DNA of 64,000 nucleotides. Source: Polytrichum commune. Lineage: Eukaryota; Streptophyta; Polytrichopsida; Polytrichales; Polytrichaceae. Below, one piece after another: positions 23,228 to 35,626 of this stretch (within the stretch, counting starts at the first letter, position 1; each line of letters opens with the position of its first letter). The notes below the pieces were generated by a model. That model was not told the origin of the DNA and made no database searches. It worked only from the letters and a program-made list of their open reading frames with translations. The stretch is from NCBI GenBank assembly GCA_950295325.1, contig OX485805.1, positions 23,611,501 through 23,675,500 on the forward strand, written 5' to 3'. A program made the translations under genes and the position numbers.

Positions 23228-26200
23228 CTATTGTTGAGCACACTGGGTGCGGGGAACAGAAGACTCCTCATCTTCATCATAGGCTTCCTGCTGTTGCTGT
23301 TGCTTCCGCCTCATCTCATCCTCAATGTTTACATCATGGAGTGTGGTTTCCTCACATTCATCCAACTCCATATCTGTCATTTGACTAGCTGGTCTAGGTG
23401 GTAGGATTGCTTCCACTGCTTTGCATTGCTCTGGTGAAAGTGTTCCACTCTCAGGGAATTCAACTGTGAAGTGTAGATACAACCTGCCCTTCATGAAAGG
23501 CCTCTGATAATGTGGCATTCCCTCGTCATTGATAGCCTTAAATTGACCTGTATTGCACACATTGGGTATCAGTATGAAGAACACATCTCAAACCTCTGGC
23601 AAATTGAACTCCGAAAAGAAGATACTTAAAAACCGCCTCAAACCAAGTGTTTGTAAGACTTGAAGAATTCACAACTAAGAACTAATCCAATTGAGACATG
23701 TGCCATGGCCACTCTGCGAGGACAGGAAAAGGCCATTGCAGTTCTCCAAAGACCACCAACCAACAAAGTCTGGAAAACTGATGAACAATTACCTGACTTC
23801 ACTATCTCCCCAGGACTCGACTTGATCAAAAGTTGTCTTCCATCCAAATGTGTAAGCGGAAATTGGAATCCACACAATGCCTCTGTCAGGCTTAGGGTAT
23901 GTTCCACAAAAAGGTCGTCACCTTTCCTCTTGAATTTTGCGTTCTCTTTCAATTGCAACACAAACACTATATCTCCTGTTGTTGTGTCAGGCTGCACAAG
24001 ACAAGAGAGAAACGCTTATAGATCAGTCACTGATTGATGTGACATAGCACTACTTTGATCAAGTTGCACAACATATTTAGTTGCGAGGAAGAATAGCCGT
24101 CTCCAACAATGCCACTTGCAGTTGACCATCTCAAACCACTTGGAAGTGAATGCAATTGATTATGACATACATACCGCCTCATCAGCTTCTCCTGTAAATG
24201 TGATCTTCTGGCCATGCTGCATTCCCTTCTCAACATGGACTTCCAGCAGTTTCTTATCCTGTACAACTTTCTGCCCCTTGCACTGCCCACACTTATCCTT
24301 CTCACTTATGGTCTCGCCTGCAGAGAGAAGAAATGCGTCAGATACATATAACCCCAAAACAGCAAATTTAGCTGAAACCCTAGAAACTAAGTTTGAATTT
24401 CCAAATTAAGCTGAGTTCAACTCATAGACACGGACCTGAACCCCTGCAATCGGGGCAGACGTGCTGCATTTGCTGAATCATATTTGGGCCAAGCTGCCGA
24501 ATGGAAACCTTCATGCCAGAACCTTGACAACCAGCACACCTACTGGATGCCCCTGTCTTTGATCCCTTCCTGCAAAATGCACACTAATTCTCTCAGTGAA
24601 CATTCAAGACCCCTATTCTAAAAGTTCTCAGAAGAGCCTGCTGTCCAATATGTCTGCCGTCAGGGTTGACACCAATGTTGGACCGGTTTATAGGTCAATC
24701 CAAGATACCGATGCACGGTATCAATTAAGGTATCGTCAAACCTCCCCGACTGGTATCAAAATTGCGATACCAGTCAAATATTGATTTTGGTGGTATCACA
24801 AGGTGAGGGGATTATTGTATTCCCCAAGTCCTTATTCGGGTAAATACCATAATAAACCATATCCATACTAGGGTAAATATACCCAAGTAAGAAAGTTCAT
24901 GAATGGTGTGTAGACCAAAATGGCATCAAAAACGAAAATATTCTCAAATACCCATACCCTACTGGTATCAAATGGGTGATATCCTCATTATAGATACACA
25001 TATGGTATCAAAACAAGATGACACGAGTCCAACACTGGTTAAAAGTTGGAACCCAATTGTTTGAGAAACCCAAAAGCATTATGTGTCCTCTTACCCCTTG
25101 CACTTGGAGCAAATTACATTCCGCGACAAGGACAGCTTCTTGGATGTTCCGTTGTAGAGATCTTCTAGAGACACCTTGAGGGGATGGACCACATCCTCTC
25201 CCCTTCTCTGCCGCCGGCCACCTCTACCGCTACCGCCTGCAAACGGAGAATCTGCCAAATCAGTAAAAAAAAATCACTTCTTTTTAGTCCAACCTAGACA
25301 ACCTAACTGTCATATCACCGATAGTTCTGCACATGGCGACGCCCAAAAATTAATGGGAAAAAATTCTTCGTTTGCAATGGCACACACCTCCTCCGAAAGG
25401 ATGACCACTGCCACCAAAGAAAGACTCAAAGATGTCGAAAGGGTTGTGCGAAGCACCGCCTCCGCCCATTCCCTCCTTGAGGGCATCTTCACCGTACTGA
25501 TCGTATAAATCTCGCTTCTCAGGGTCACTCAACACTTCATACGCTTGTGCAAGCTCCTTAAACTGCATACCCACAACAGTTTTCAGTACCTCGGCACCAA
25601 AATCACGTTCATTACTTTTCAGTCCCGGTCAGAATGGATGATACCACTTTGCCCTACGTTTCATTCATCTCCCTCGATCTCAGAGAACCACCTCGTGACT
25701 TCTAAGACACATTCGCTTCCAAGCACAAATCGTGTACAACAACACTTCCCACCACTCACATGGTATCAAGACTGGCACAGACCAGACAAAATAACATGCC
25801 CTTTCGCTTCAACAGCAGATACATACACCTCACTTCTTCAGCATCATCCACATACAAAAAGGTTATTAACTAAGGATGAGAAACGCTCGAAGCACCTCCT
25901 ACACAAGCCCACCCTTCTTGCTGCCAGATTTCATTGATCCCGTCAACATAACCTTCACCCTATCGCACCATTTTGAAATCCCTTTGAAAACATTTCAATA
26001 CAACGGGGACTAAACCCATGAGCTACTACCCCGCACATCTGGTGCTAAGATTGCAGACCCTCTTCTTTCTTTAAGACTTTTGATGCCCATTAACAACTTC
26101 GACCTTCTACAAGGCTGCAAAGACCTCTCTCGGTCCGCCGACCTCTTCGTACCTTCTCTGGATCTCCACCCTTGTCGGGATGATTCTTAATTGCAGCCTT

Positions 26201-26305
26201 CCTGTATGCCTTCTTGAGCTCATCCTGCGATGCGCTCTTCGACACCCCCAAGACATCGTAATATCTCGAGTTGTCGCTCTTCTTCGATGGCATACGCCCG
26301 AACAT
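23228..26305 (-). CDS. Type I J-domain co-chaperone (DnaJ/HSP40, DNAJA-like), copy 1
   Basis: A cytosolic/nuclear HSP40 that stimulates HSP70 ATPase activity and delivers unfolded clients. Seven exons: 26305-26153, 25562-25388, 25236-25095, 24569-24436, 24317-24175, 23991-23793, 23547-23228; 421 aa, the usual length for plant DNAJA proteins. Order: J-domain (residues 13-75) with HPD in NHPDKGG; Gly/Phe-rich linker ([19 protein letters not shown]); four zinc-finger repeats ([32 protein letters not shown]); C-terminal client domains ([35 protein letters not shown]); acidic/Gln-rich tail and C-terminal CAQQ, a CaaX farnesylation box. Starts at ATG with [20 protein letters not shown], the typical plant N-terminus. 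Intron 3 carries a 369-bp insertion absent from copy 2. Convergent with the plastid protein gene. Confidence 0.97.
24671..25039. mobile_element. GATACC-rich MITE-like insertion in intron 3 of J-protein copy 1
   Basis: 369 bp with short inverted ends ACCAATGTTGGAC and GTCCAACACTGGT. Copy 2's intron is 130 bp against 525 bp here. Inside are at least eight GGTATC or GATACC words, several in small palindromes. No target duplication visible. Confidence 0.65.
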
Positions 26306-26850
26306 CTTCGCTGCTGTCTAAAGATGCTATCCTTGCCTCCAATCTCAGACAACTACACAGAAATCCACGTCAAATGCTCCTTTCCCCCGCCACCCTATAC
26401 CTCGCCAATTTTCGCTCACTGCACCTTGCTGCGCGCTCCGAAACCCTGTCCCCTTCGTCTGCTGTCTTCGCAAACTGAGATACCTCCGCAAAATGGCGCA
26501 CAAACGGCAGAGAGAATTTGCAAAGAACAGCAGAACACAGCTTCCAACAAAAGCAACGTCCAACACAGACCTAGCAGCCACGAACGACCACGAAGCCTAC
26601 CGGTACTCTGCACAACGTATTTGTCTTTCCTTTCCTCAGCAGACAGAAGCTTCGAGAGGGCCGATCCCGGCCGTCCGTCCTCCCCCACCGGCCTCATCGG
26701 GCGGCTTGAATTGGCCTCTCCCCTCCCGACACATCGGGGACGTCCGTGAGGCCCATCCGACGGTGCCCGAACGTTTCTTCGCGGAACACCCTAGAAGCTC
26801 TCGTGGTGGGCCCCCGGGAAGTCTGACCCCCTCTGGACTTTCCATATGCA
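26306..26850 (-). promoter_or_regulatory. Promoter and 5' region of J-protein copy 1
   Basis: GC-richer than its surroundings and partly conserved with 41728-42330, including ACACCCTAGAAGC near 26785 and GTATTTGTCT near 26620. Alternating GAA/TTC words near 26775 (TTTCTTCGCGGAAC) recall heat-shock elements but the spacing is not canonical. Several open frames on both strands here are not supported as genes. Confidence 0.5.
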
Positions 26851-27542
26851 GAATCTTGGGTCTTCGCTCGAGTTTCAGTAAGAGTTACGCTGTAAGGGCA
26901 GGGAGGTTTCACACTGGAATCCACGTCATTTTGCTCATTATTATTATTAGGTCAGTTTTTTAAAGGGGGAAATGGTAATTAAATTGTGTGTTTCCAACTC
27001 CTTAACATTACTAATGCCTCCTCCCCATCTGACTTTAGCTAAGCCTAAAAGTTGGTTCTAAAAACACGGCCTTCATACCACCCACATTATCTAGTGCCCA
27101 GCCCAGTTGGCAGATGATGTGGCATGGTTTAAAAGTGGAGGTTTTCAGCCTCAAGTTCCGACCCTCCTTCCCATCGGTACCTAGACATGAGGCAAGAATG
27201 TAGGACTTTCAAAAGTGTTACCTCCCGCCCTTGTGATTGGTTGGTTTTAGTCTTAGCTGTGAGGGCACGAGGAGCTTCGTTAACAAAAACCGATGATAAG
27301 ATAGATGAGTAGTAAGGCATTTGGGGATGGGACAAAAACTATCCGACATTCACTGCTTTGTAGATAAAACCATGACCATGTGCGAAAGCTACTTAACCTA
27401 AAACCTACTCCACAATCTCTGGAACAAGTTCTTGTAGGTGCAGTGGGATAGCCGGACGCCTCCGCTATAACCAAGGGAGCTTTACCCGGTTTTTACGAAA
27501 GACTTTGGTTATTTGGTAAAGTTAGGTGGGGAGGGGGCATAA
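26851..27542. other. Intergenic, nothing recognised
   Basis: No gene or repeat boundary found. Confidence 0.35.
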
Positions 27543-28040
27543 GGGCCACTTCGCACACGAGCCAAGAGTTGTGACCATGAAATTGTGAGAGCCCAAAAGA
27601 AACTGTCTAAAGGCCGTCCCAACGCACCTCCAACATATGTAACGTGATCATGGACCCTCAAGTGTAGTGTGAAGTCATATGTGACCAGACCCTCAACAAA
27701 TTGCTATTTCAATGAACTTCTACTCAAGCGGGTCCTCGCACATGATAAAATAGAATAAATCGACGGTTGCAAGCGTTCGGAGTGTCATGGTCTCCCAGTT
27801 TTGTGTTAGGCCTACCTCCAAGAGGTGGTTTTTGAGAATCGTCCAAGTGACCATGAAACATGATCCATTTGATGCCATGTAGGAATCCATGTAGACTTTA
27901 CATCCATCTTGCATTCACATACCCTGTTGGTCCCTCAAGCGTAGTGTGACGCGAACTTGGACCGGCTCCACCTTTTCCACCAATGAGAGTGCTTGAAGTG
28001 TAATGGTCACGGGCTCTCGGTCTTGTGTGTGAAGTGGCCC
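27543..28040. mobile_element. MITE family B, copy 1
   Basis: 498 bp with inverted ends GGGCCACTTCGCACACGAGC and complement; flanks TAA/TAG. Subterminal CCAAGAG and TGACCATGAAAT. Short ORFs inside (for example 27720-27914, minus) recur in other copies only as decayed frames. Confidence 0.85.
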
Positions 28041-28719
28041 TAGGCAACTACATCATGGTCTATTTCCTAAGAAAGAAGTTACGGTTTTTTTGAGATTGAT
28101 AATTTACAATTGCTTATAGTCGGAAAGTTCACAGTACACATCCTAAGTGCTCCCCACAAATGGGGAATCTTGGAATGAGAAGAGAATTACGCTCATGTAG
28201 TACTTGGTCCCACATAACACGGTCAAGGAGTTGTGTAATGTTATGTCTTCTTGCAGTTTTGGTTGTTGGTTTGGAATGGAAACTAGAGTTATTCATAAAG
28301 GGAAGTAGATGCACCTATGGGTTCTAATCCCAAACCCTAAGTTTATGAGAATTAACACAAACTCACCAAATTTTTCTTAATGCTTAAACTATCACACACA
28401 CAAAGAGTGATGTCGGGCTATTAAAAACCAGCTTTCTAGCTTGTCATGTTAGGATGGGTGGGCCAAGCTAGCCCTTAATAGGCCAAATATGGGATTTAGA
28501 ACAATGGGTCTTATGCTCATACCTTATTGCATATCCTAATATTCTTTCAAGGTTTATGAGGTAAAAAGAGGAGATCCCAAAAAAAATACCCAACATTCAA
28601 AATAGGCTCCGATGCAAGACAAACTAATGAGTTCTTAATAGGAAGTTGTCTCAAAGAATGATCAAGCCCATGGTTTCCTCTCTCTTTGAGGGACAATATG
28701 GATAACTATAGTGTCTCAC
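28041..28719. other. Intergenic, nothing recognised
   Basis: No gene or repeat boundary found. Confidence 0.3.
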
Positions 28720-30860
28720 CCCGTTAGCAATTGCGATGGGACACGAAGATTGTCCATTTCAAGTTTCAAAATTGGAGTTCATATGCAATAGTTAAAGGAG
28801 GTCAAAGTGAAGATTCTTCTTCCTGTTTAATGTCACATAGGTCTTCCCAACTATGTTGAATATTGAACCTAGAATAATGTGTTGAGCAACTATGTTGGAG
28901 TGGTTATTGTTGGTTATTAGGTAAGCTATGTGACCCTATTGTGGGTGTCTCCAACTATATTTGCACATTTGGTCATTGATTCAAGATGGGAATTGTCTCA
29001 TCCCATTACCAACAATGGTGAATCACAAAGATTGTCCGATTTAAGTATTCAAATTGGAGTTGAGACTCATAAGTTATAGGAGGTCAAAGTGGAATTATAT
29101 TTCCCCCACTAAATGGCAACACACGCCCTCCTAGTTGTGTTGAATAATGGAGCATACATTAATGGTCATTAGGTCATTATGTAAGATAAGATATGCGACC
29201 CTATTGTGGTCAACAACTACAACCTCACTAACACTTGTGACCATTAAGCCAATTGGGAATTGTCTCATTTGGTTATCAGTTGTAAATCATGAAGATTGTG
29301 CACTTCAATGTTTGAAATCACAACCGAGATGTAAAAGTTAGAGGAGGTCAAAGTGATTGAAAATTATTCCTTCAAATATGCCCCCCTCCCTTGTGTGTTG
29401 AATATTAAACCAAGTTGTTTCTATGTTGAGCAACCAATGTTGATTCATATCATGAATTATGCCATCTAACCAACAATTCCAAATCACAAAGATTGTCCAC
29501 TTCAAGTATCACAACGAACGCCGAGATGCACAACTTATAGGAGGTCAAAGTGAAGCTTCTATTCCTTCATTCGATGGTCCACTTGTGTTAAGTATTTGGG
29601 CTAGAATGGTGTCTATATTTGGGCACATAGTCCAAAGCGGTTGCGCAAGCTTTGTCGGTATGACTCTCTTGAGCTTGAAGAATTATGACTTTTCGAGTCT
29701 CTAGTAAAAAGAAGCCTTAAAATGTTGGTCAATTCACATAAAACCAGGATCGTATTTAAAGTAAGATGCGAGACCTTCTTGTGGACACTTTCAAATCCAC
29801 GTGCCATTTTGAATGTTGGTTTGGATCGAGAATTGTCTCTTCCCGTTAGCAATTCCCGATCACGAAGATTGTCCATTTCAGGTTTAAGAATGGGAGAGTT
29901 GAGATGCAAAAGGGAAGACTATCATTCTCTTGAGATAATCACATAGGCCATCTCATGTGTATTCTTTTAGCATATTCTTTGAATCTCATTGTAATATGTA
30001 TATTTATTCTAAACCATAAGGCTTGTTGTATACTACTCAAATTCTAGTTAAAAGGAGTGACAACACTTTAAGGTGCACGATCATGGTTATACAAAAAGCA
30101 ACTTTCTAGAGTAGTTCCAATAGTCACATTCTATCCAATTTGACACCATCCTAATGTACTTTTAGTCATATAAGCCTTTTGGCTTCCCAAACTTTTAAAT
30201 CAAATTCATTTCAGTTTGAATTAAACACGAATAGTATTATAATATGTATTTTGAACAAGTTGTCATGGGTTGTCCTTCAAGGCCTGTTGCACATTCCACT
30301 TCACCTACCCTGAAGACTTGTTCCAAGAAACCTCCTTCAATCCCATCCAACATCATCCATTCTTGCCATACGGGATTTCATGTAGAGTTTTCATTCATTG
30401 GAAATATCATGGGTTGTAGTCCAAAATTGCCCCCATGTAAACCTCAAGCGGTGACCCATGACACTCTTAATTAATGAGAATTCAAAGATTCTCAAGAGCC
30501 ATGGCCCAGTGCCCTTATCTCCGTATCATTAGTTCGCGAATGAAGATATGACAAGTGTACTTAAATTATCTATTGGACTGAATGTTTCCTTGAAGTGCCA
30601 CGTGTCATCTTGTGATTACTAGGAACCTCTCAAGGTAGAATTCCAGATTCATCCTTTGAGGTTCAAAACTTAAGGCAAGGTATATGATTACTCTATTGTG
30701 ACCACTTCCAACTCCACAACAAATTTTCCATTCCGTTGGATTAAGACTCACCTTACCAAGTTAGTAATTACAAATCATGCAAATTGTCATTTTAAGTTTC
30801 ATGATCGAAGTTTAGATGCTAAACTTGTAGTAGGTCAAACTCGGATTCTATTTCGTTTTA
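28720..30860. repeat. Degenerate tandem array, unit about 200-380 bp
   Basis: The pair AAGATTGTCCATTTCAAGT then AGGAGGTCAAAGTG recurs near 28750, 29027, 29290, 29488, 29866 and in a worn copy near 30780. Each unit also carries a TTAGCAATT-like block before and an ATT-CC-T stretch after. Non-coding in all frames. Confidence 0.7.
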
Positions 30861-31703
30861 AGTTGTCATAAACACATCCCAATTGTGGTAAGATGCGAAT
30901 CCCATTATGGTTGTTTAGGACCATTTGAGTTTCCTACCCATTTAGGTCACACCCCACCATTTTGTGTAGAATATGTTTTTTCTAAAGTAATTTTATTGCA
31001 AGCTTGTCTAAATTGTGTGATTAAGAGAATATGGGACAACAAATCTCATGCCACATTTGTTCCTATTCTACGAGTTTGTTAAAGTGTAGACTTGGCAAGC
31101 ACATCATTCTAAGTGCCTCGAATACTATATACAATTCCCCCTTAGATAAACAAATCTTGAAAGCTCACAAATTGTAGAGAATATCATTTGGGAGCCTCTT
31201 ACTCACACTTGTTCACTCAAGTCGATTTAACACGTGAGCTTTCAACTCGAGAGTTGGAACCTTTCCCCGTGATAAGTTAGTACATGTTCGTCGGCATATT
31301 GAAGGAGCATGTGTGGAAGGACTATGAAAGTTTTGGTCAAAGTCGTAAGCTACCCTTGTAGAGATCGCTCTTAAATGTTGAGGGTTTCATCTTTAGATCC
31401 AAAGTCAAAGGACTTTCCATGATTCTTTGGTTTGTCATGGATTCTCCTTTGTTTGGTACCACTCCTACCTTCATATCACCCTTTGAGCAAGGCCAATTTA
31501 CATTTGCTCAAACTATCAAGAGCTTGAAGATTGATCATGCTCTCAGTAGTTTGAGCTTCAGTCAACAAATTTGTTTTAAAAAAACAAATCAACAAACAAA
31601 TTAAAAATCTCACACATAACATAAGTGGAGTAGTCGAACCGGCAATTATTTAGTTCGTCATGATTAGTTGCATGATACTCATTCCAATTATGTGGTCAAC
31701 TTA
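30861..31703. other. Intergenic, nothing recognised
   Basis: No supported gene. Confidence 0.3.
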
Positions 31704-32204
31704 GGGTCACTTCACACACGAGCCAAGAGCCATGACCATGAAATTGTGAGAGCCCAAAATAAAGTGTTCAAAGGCCGTCCCAAGACACCTTCAAAATCAT
31801 GTAGTGTGGTCACGGATCCTCGAGTATAGTGTGAAGTCATATGTGACCAGGCCCTCAACCAAATGCTATTTCAATGAATTTCTATTCATGCGGGTCCTCG
31901 CACATGATAAAATAGAATAAAGCAACGGTCATGAGCGTTCAGAGTGCTATGGTCTCCTGGTTTTGTGTTAGGCTTGCCTCCAAGAGATAGTTCTTGAAAA
32001 TAGTCCAAGTGACCATGAAACATGATCCATTTGATGTCATATAGAAATCCATGTAGACTTTACATCCATCTTGCAGTCACTTACTCCGTTGGTCCCTCAA
32101 GCGTAGTGTGAAGCGAACTTGGACCAGCTCCGCCTTTTCCACCAATGAGAGTGCTTGAAGTGTAATATGGTCACAAGCTCTCAGTCTCGTGTGTGAAGTG
32201 GCCC
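31704..32204. mobile_element. MITE family B, copy 2
   Basis: 501 bp, ends GGGTCACTTCACACACGAGC and complement, perfect TTA duplication (31701-31703, 32205-32207). Same orientation as copies 1 and 3. Confidence 0.9.
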
Positions 32205-32279
32205 TTACTATGGACACTTGACATATTTGCCTTTACACCCACTGATAGGCACTTTGGAAACTTTGTCACCCAACATTAA

Positions 32280-32778
32280 GGGCCACTTCACACACGAGCC
32301 AAGAGCCGTGACCGTGAAGATGTGGGAGCCCAAATGAAAGTGTCCAAAGGTTGTTCCAACACACCTCCATAATCACGTAGTGTGGTCACGGATCCTCAAG
32401 TGTAGTGTGAAGTCATATATGGCCGGGCCCTCAACCAAATGCTACTTCAATAAATCTCTATTCATGCGGGTCCTCACACATGATAAAATAGAATAAACCA
32501 ACGGTTGTGAGCGTTTGGAATGCAATGGTCTCCCGGTTTTATGTTAGGCCTACCTTCATGAGGCAGTTTTTGAAAATAGTCCAAGTGACCATGAAACAAG
32601 ATCCATTTGATACCATGTAGGAATCCATGTACACTTTACATCCATCTTGCATTTGCATACTCCGTTGGTCCCTCAAGCGTAGTGTGAAGCGAACTTGGAC
32701 CGGCTCCGCCTATTCCACCAATGAGAGTGCTTGAAGTGTACTGGTCACGGGCTCTCAGTCTTGTGTGTGAAGTGGCCC
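32280..32778. mobile_element. MITE family B, copy 3
   Basis: 499 bp, ends GGGCCACTTCACACACGAGC and complement, perfect TAA duplication (32277-32279, 32779-32781). Sits 75 bp after copy 2, head to tail. Confidence 0.9.
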
Positions 32779-32781
32779 TAA

Positions 32782-33417
32782 GTATGTTATGGGACCAAGA
32801 ATCACATCAAATGCAACAAACACTAAGTGCTAAGTACAACAACTTCGGTGCCTCTCTAAGCAAGAAAAAAGAAAACTCCAACTCTCATTGCATATTCTAT
32901 TACACAAAAATGTCATTGGAGCTACATAAAAATTTCATATCACCATCACCCATAAATGACTTAACACTTACGACTTTGACACGTCATGATACTCCATCAT
33001 GCATTTGTGCTCGAAGCTTTGAAGATTTGTAATAAGTGTGTGTCAAGGTTTCAGGGCAAACAAAGCGTGCCATCAAGACTTGGATCATTAAAAAAATGAT
33101 TGCATTGAAGTCTTGGTTGTACTAAGGCACGTATAATGTTTTGCATATCGAATGCTACTCTTATTTTGTGCCATGTTGAGTTCTTTTTATCACAAATATC
33201 AACCAATAGTTTTGTAACATGATGTGGCACTTTCACTTCAAAAAGTATATTCTTGCTTCGATTCTCCACTCTACCTATTCTCTATGACCTACACGGGAGG
33301 TCCTACACACTCTTAAAATTTCTCATTGCCATGTCACACTTGACACTTGAAAGCGTTAGTTTCTTTGTAACCCTCACCCCCCTCTCTCACTACGATTGTT
33401 GTAAGACCAACCATGTT
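32782..33417. other. Intergenic, nothing recognised
   Basis: Short frames only; no similarity seen. Confidence 0.3.
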
Positions 33418-33810
33418 CACTACACTAAATAGGATATTTAGTGTTTGATTATACTTAATGTTGTTATGACACTACCCTGCTCAACACTAATCATCAATTT
33501 TTTGACAATTAGTGTTAGAAGAAATGCGAGAAGATATGCTAGAAGGTATGTTGGAATTCTTCTTTTATCATTGATATATATTTTTTCATATCCTTACTAA
33601 TACTAAATTCAAACTTGTAAGTTCCACGTGTTACCATAGTTGATATATAGTGTTTGAGTTTACATTTCATGTTACTTACTTTTATAGAGTTATTGATATT
33701 TAATGTTTGAGTTTACATTTAATCTTACTTACTTTCATAGAGTTATTGATATTTAGTGTATGTGTTCGTATTTAGTGTATCAAACACTAAATATCATATT
33801 CAGTGTAGTG
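33418..33810. mobile_element. CACTA-ended foldback (family D), copy 1
   Basis: 393 bp with about 32-bp inverted ends, CACTACACTAAATAGGATAT and its near-complement. CACTA termini are the mark of En/Spm transposons. Flanking triplets (GTT, ATA) do not match. The interior is made of repeated TTTAGTGTTTGAGTTTACAT words at 33640-33770. No transposase. Confidence 0.75.
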
Positions 33811-34259
33811 ATACTTGGTAGAGTCTTTTATATTGAGGAGGCATGGTTAGTGCCATCCTTCTTCTCCTCTCCCCAAGGTACCAAAGGACTAGCTCATGGC
33901 GATTTTGAATTTTCGCAACAATTTGAAAGACATTGTTACGGAAGTCTCGTGCCTAGCGTACCTGAATTTATAGGCACATTAGATAACATGTTTGACTAAT
34001 GAAGCTCAAATGTATCCGTATATATCTACTATTGATTTTCATACACTCGAATTATCTCCAGCTATAGTAGTAGCTTTTTTTTTCATTGGAGAGGTTGAGA
34101 AATTGAAGGAATTAACTTTCACATTGGCATGTAGTCTCTTATATGCATTTGTTCACATAAGTAATTTATGGAGAGTTCAAAGTTACTAGGTTCACTGAAG
34201 TGTGGATGGATCCCATCCATTCTCTATAATTGAAATGCAAGGTATACAATTTCTCACAT

Positions 34260-34472
34260 CTAGGCCTTATTTCCATGGTATTTTACAAGTACTTCTTAAT
34301 GAAATTTATCATGTTATGTCAAATTTTATATCGCATATAATCTTTTTTTCATACACCTAGAGCACCCTATACTATATGTAATTACTTTACAAAATTTACC
34401 CATAATTAATATATCAGACCCCATATTTAATTGCACTTAGTTTCTACATTTTTGCCAATCCCCCCCGCCCCC
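34260..34472. mobile_element. Family C transposon remnant (right half)
   Basis: Aligns by eye with 54600-54766: TATATGTAA, TTTACAAAATTTA, ATATATCAGACC. The terminal GTGAACCCCCCGAG is worn to AATCCCCCCCG. Left end not found. Confidence 0.55.
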
Positions 34473-35054
34473 TTAATTTCACACTCACAAATTTCCAAAC
34501 AAAATCCCAACCGCCATATGCCTTCATCCTCATCAAATCTCCACTTAATTCAAACACCCCAGCCATCACCATCACAACAACGGTCGTATGTTTAATGGGA
34601 TGAAACTCTAGGATGCATCAACATTTAGCAAGTCTATTAATTTATTGTCTCAAGTATGGTAAAGGGATCCCCCTCCCGCTCTTGTCTTATTTTTACCATA
34701 TCAAATTAGGGCATGTACTATGCGGTGGTTACCATTAATAGAGCTCGCCTTTGAAAAGGACATAAGCTTGCAATGGAAGAGGCTTTATTCATGCTTGCTC
34801 CCTTGGGAACTGACGTTTTTATATCTCTATGTGCAACCTTAGTTACAATTGTCATGCCCCCATGAAATATCGACTCCATGAAGGCCTAAGTGGGTGTTTC
34901 GCATTGTTTTCAATCCAAGAAAAGCATTATACAAATAAGATAAAAGAGAATCATCCAACGGTATCCAGTGGTTTTCGTGCATAGATAAGCTCAATGTTGT
35001 GGCTTGCAACATTCACCACAATTAGAGTGAGTTAACCCTTAACACTCCCAAGAC
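34473..35054. other. Intergenic, nothing recognised
   Basis: No supported gene. Confidence 0.3.
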
Positions 35055-35191
35055 TCATAACCTTATTCGGATCCATAATAATGTTATATGGGACTGATAA
35101 TATTCCACAAAATATCCCCCACAATATGGAAATATTCCATGGAATATTATCAATCCCACATAACATTGTTATGGATCTAAATAATATTATG
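35055..35191. mobile_element. Foldback family E, copy 1
   Basis: Inverted arms GGATCCATAATAATGTTATA with GGGACTGATAATATTCC and complement around a short loop. Same family as 47156-47257. Confidence 0.75.
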
Positions 35192-35626
35192 CTCGAAGGA
35201 GTTGCCACCTAAGATTTTTAAATGGATTGACCTACAACTTTGTAGACATGTACTTATACTAATTAATTTTTAACCAATATAGTTAAATCTTTCTAAATAC
35301 AATTTAGATTTGGCATGAAGCAAGCAAACTTTAGCATTGATCAAGAAGAAACCCAAAATTGACCACTACGGTCTACGGGCTTGAGAGTTTGGCAGTTAGG
35401 GCTAATCGAGCCACAAACATATGTCTTCTATAAACAAACAAACAAATATCGGGCTTTTGTCCTTTGGTATGTTGATGTTGTGTGTGAAGAAAACCACAAA
35501 GTCTCTCCTACATCTTTGTGATTTGTGTTCAATAAGAATTCTCCCATCGGCATGGGAGGTAACTTACATAGAGACTTCATATCTTATAATCACCGTGTGA
35601 TGGAAAATGTATTGTCGGTATTCTAA

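Larger units (their letters stand above)
22890..26850. repeat. Segmental duplication block 1 (partner 38795-42330)
   Basis: Contains J-protein copy 1 plus about 330 bp of 3' flank and about 500 bp of 5' flank that also match the partner. Examples: TCCTAATTATT, TATCGTAATGGAGAA downstream; ACACCCTAGAAGC and GTATTTGTCT upstream. Same orientation as the partner. Confidence 0.85.

Noticed and set aside
23660-24037. 125-codon plus-strand frame
   Set aside because: It is antisense to J-protein exon 6 and its intron; the minus-strand reading is unmistakable.
26180-26963. Overlapping open frames of 150-190 codons on both strands upstream of J-protein copy 1
   Set aside because: They arise from GC-richer promoter and exon 1 antisense sequence. 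The partner block at 41728-42435 does not keep the same frames or residues.
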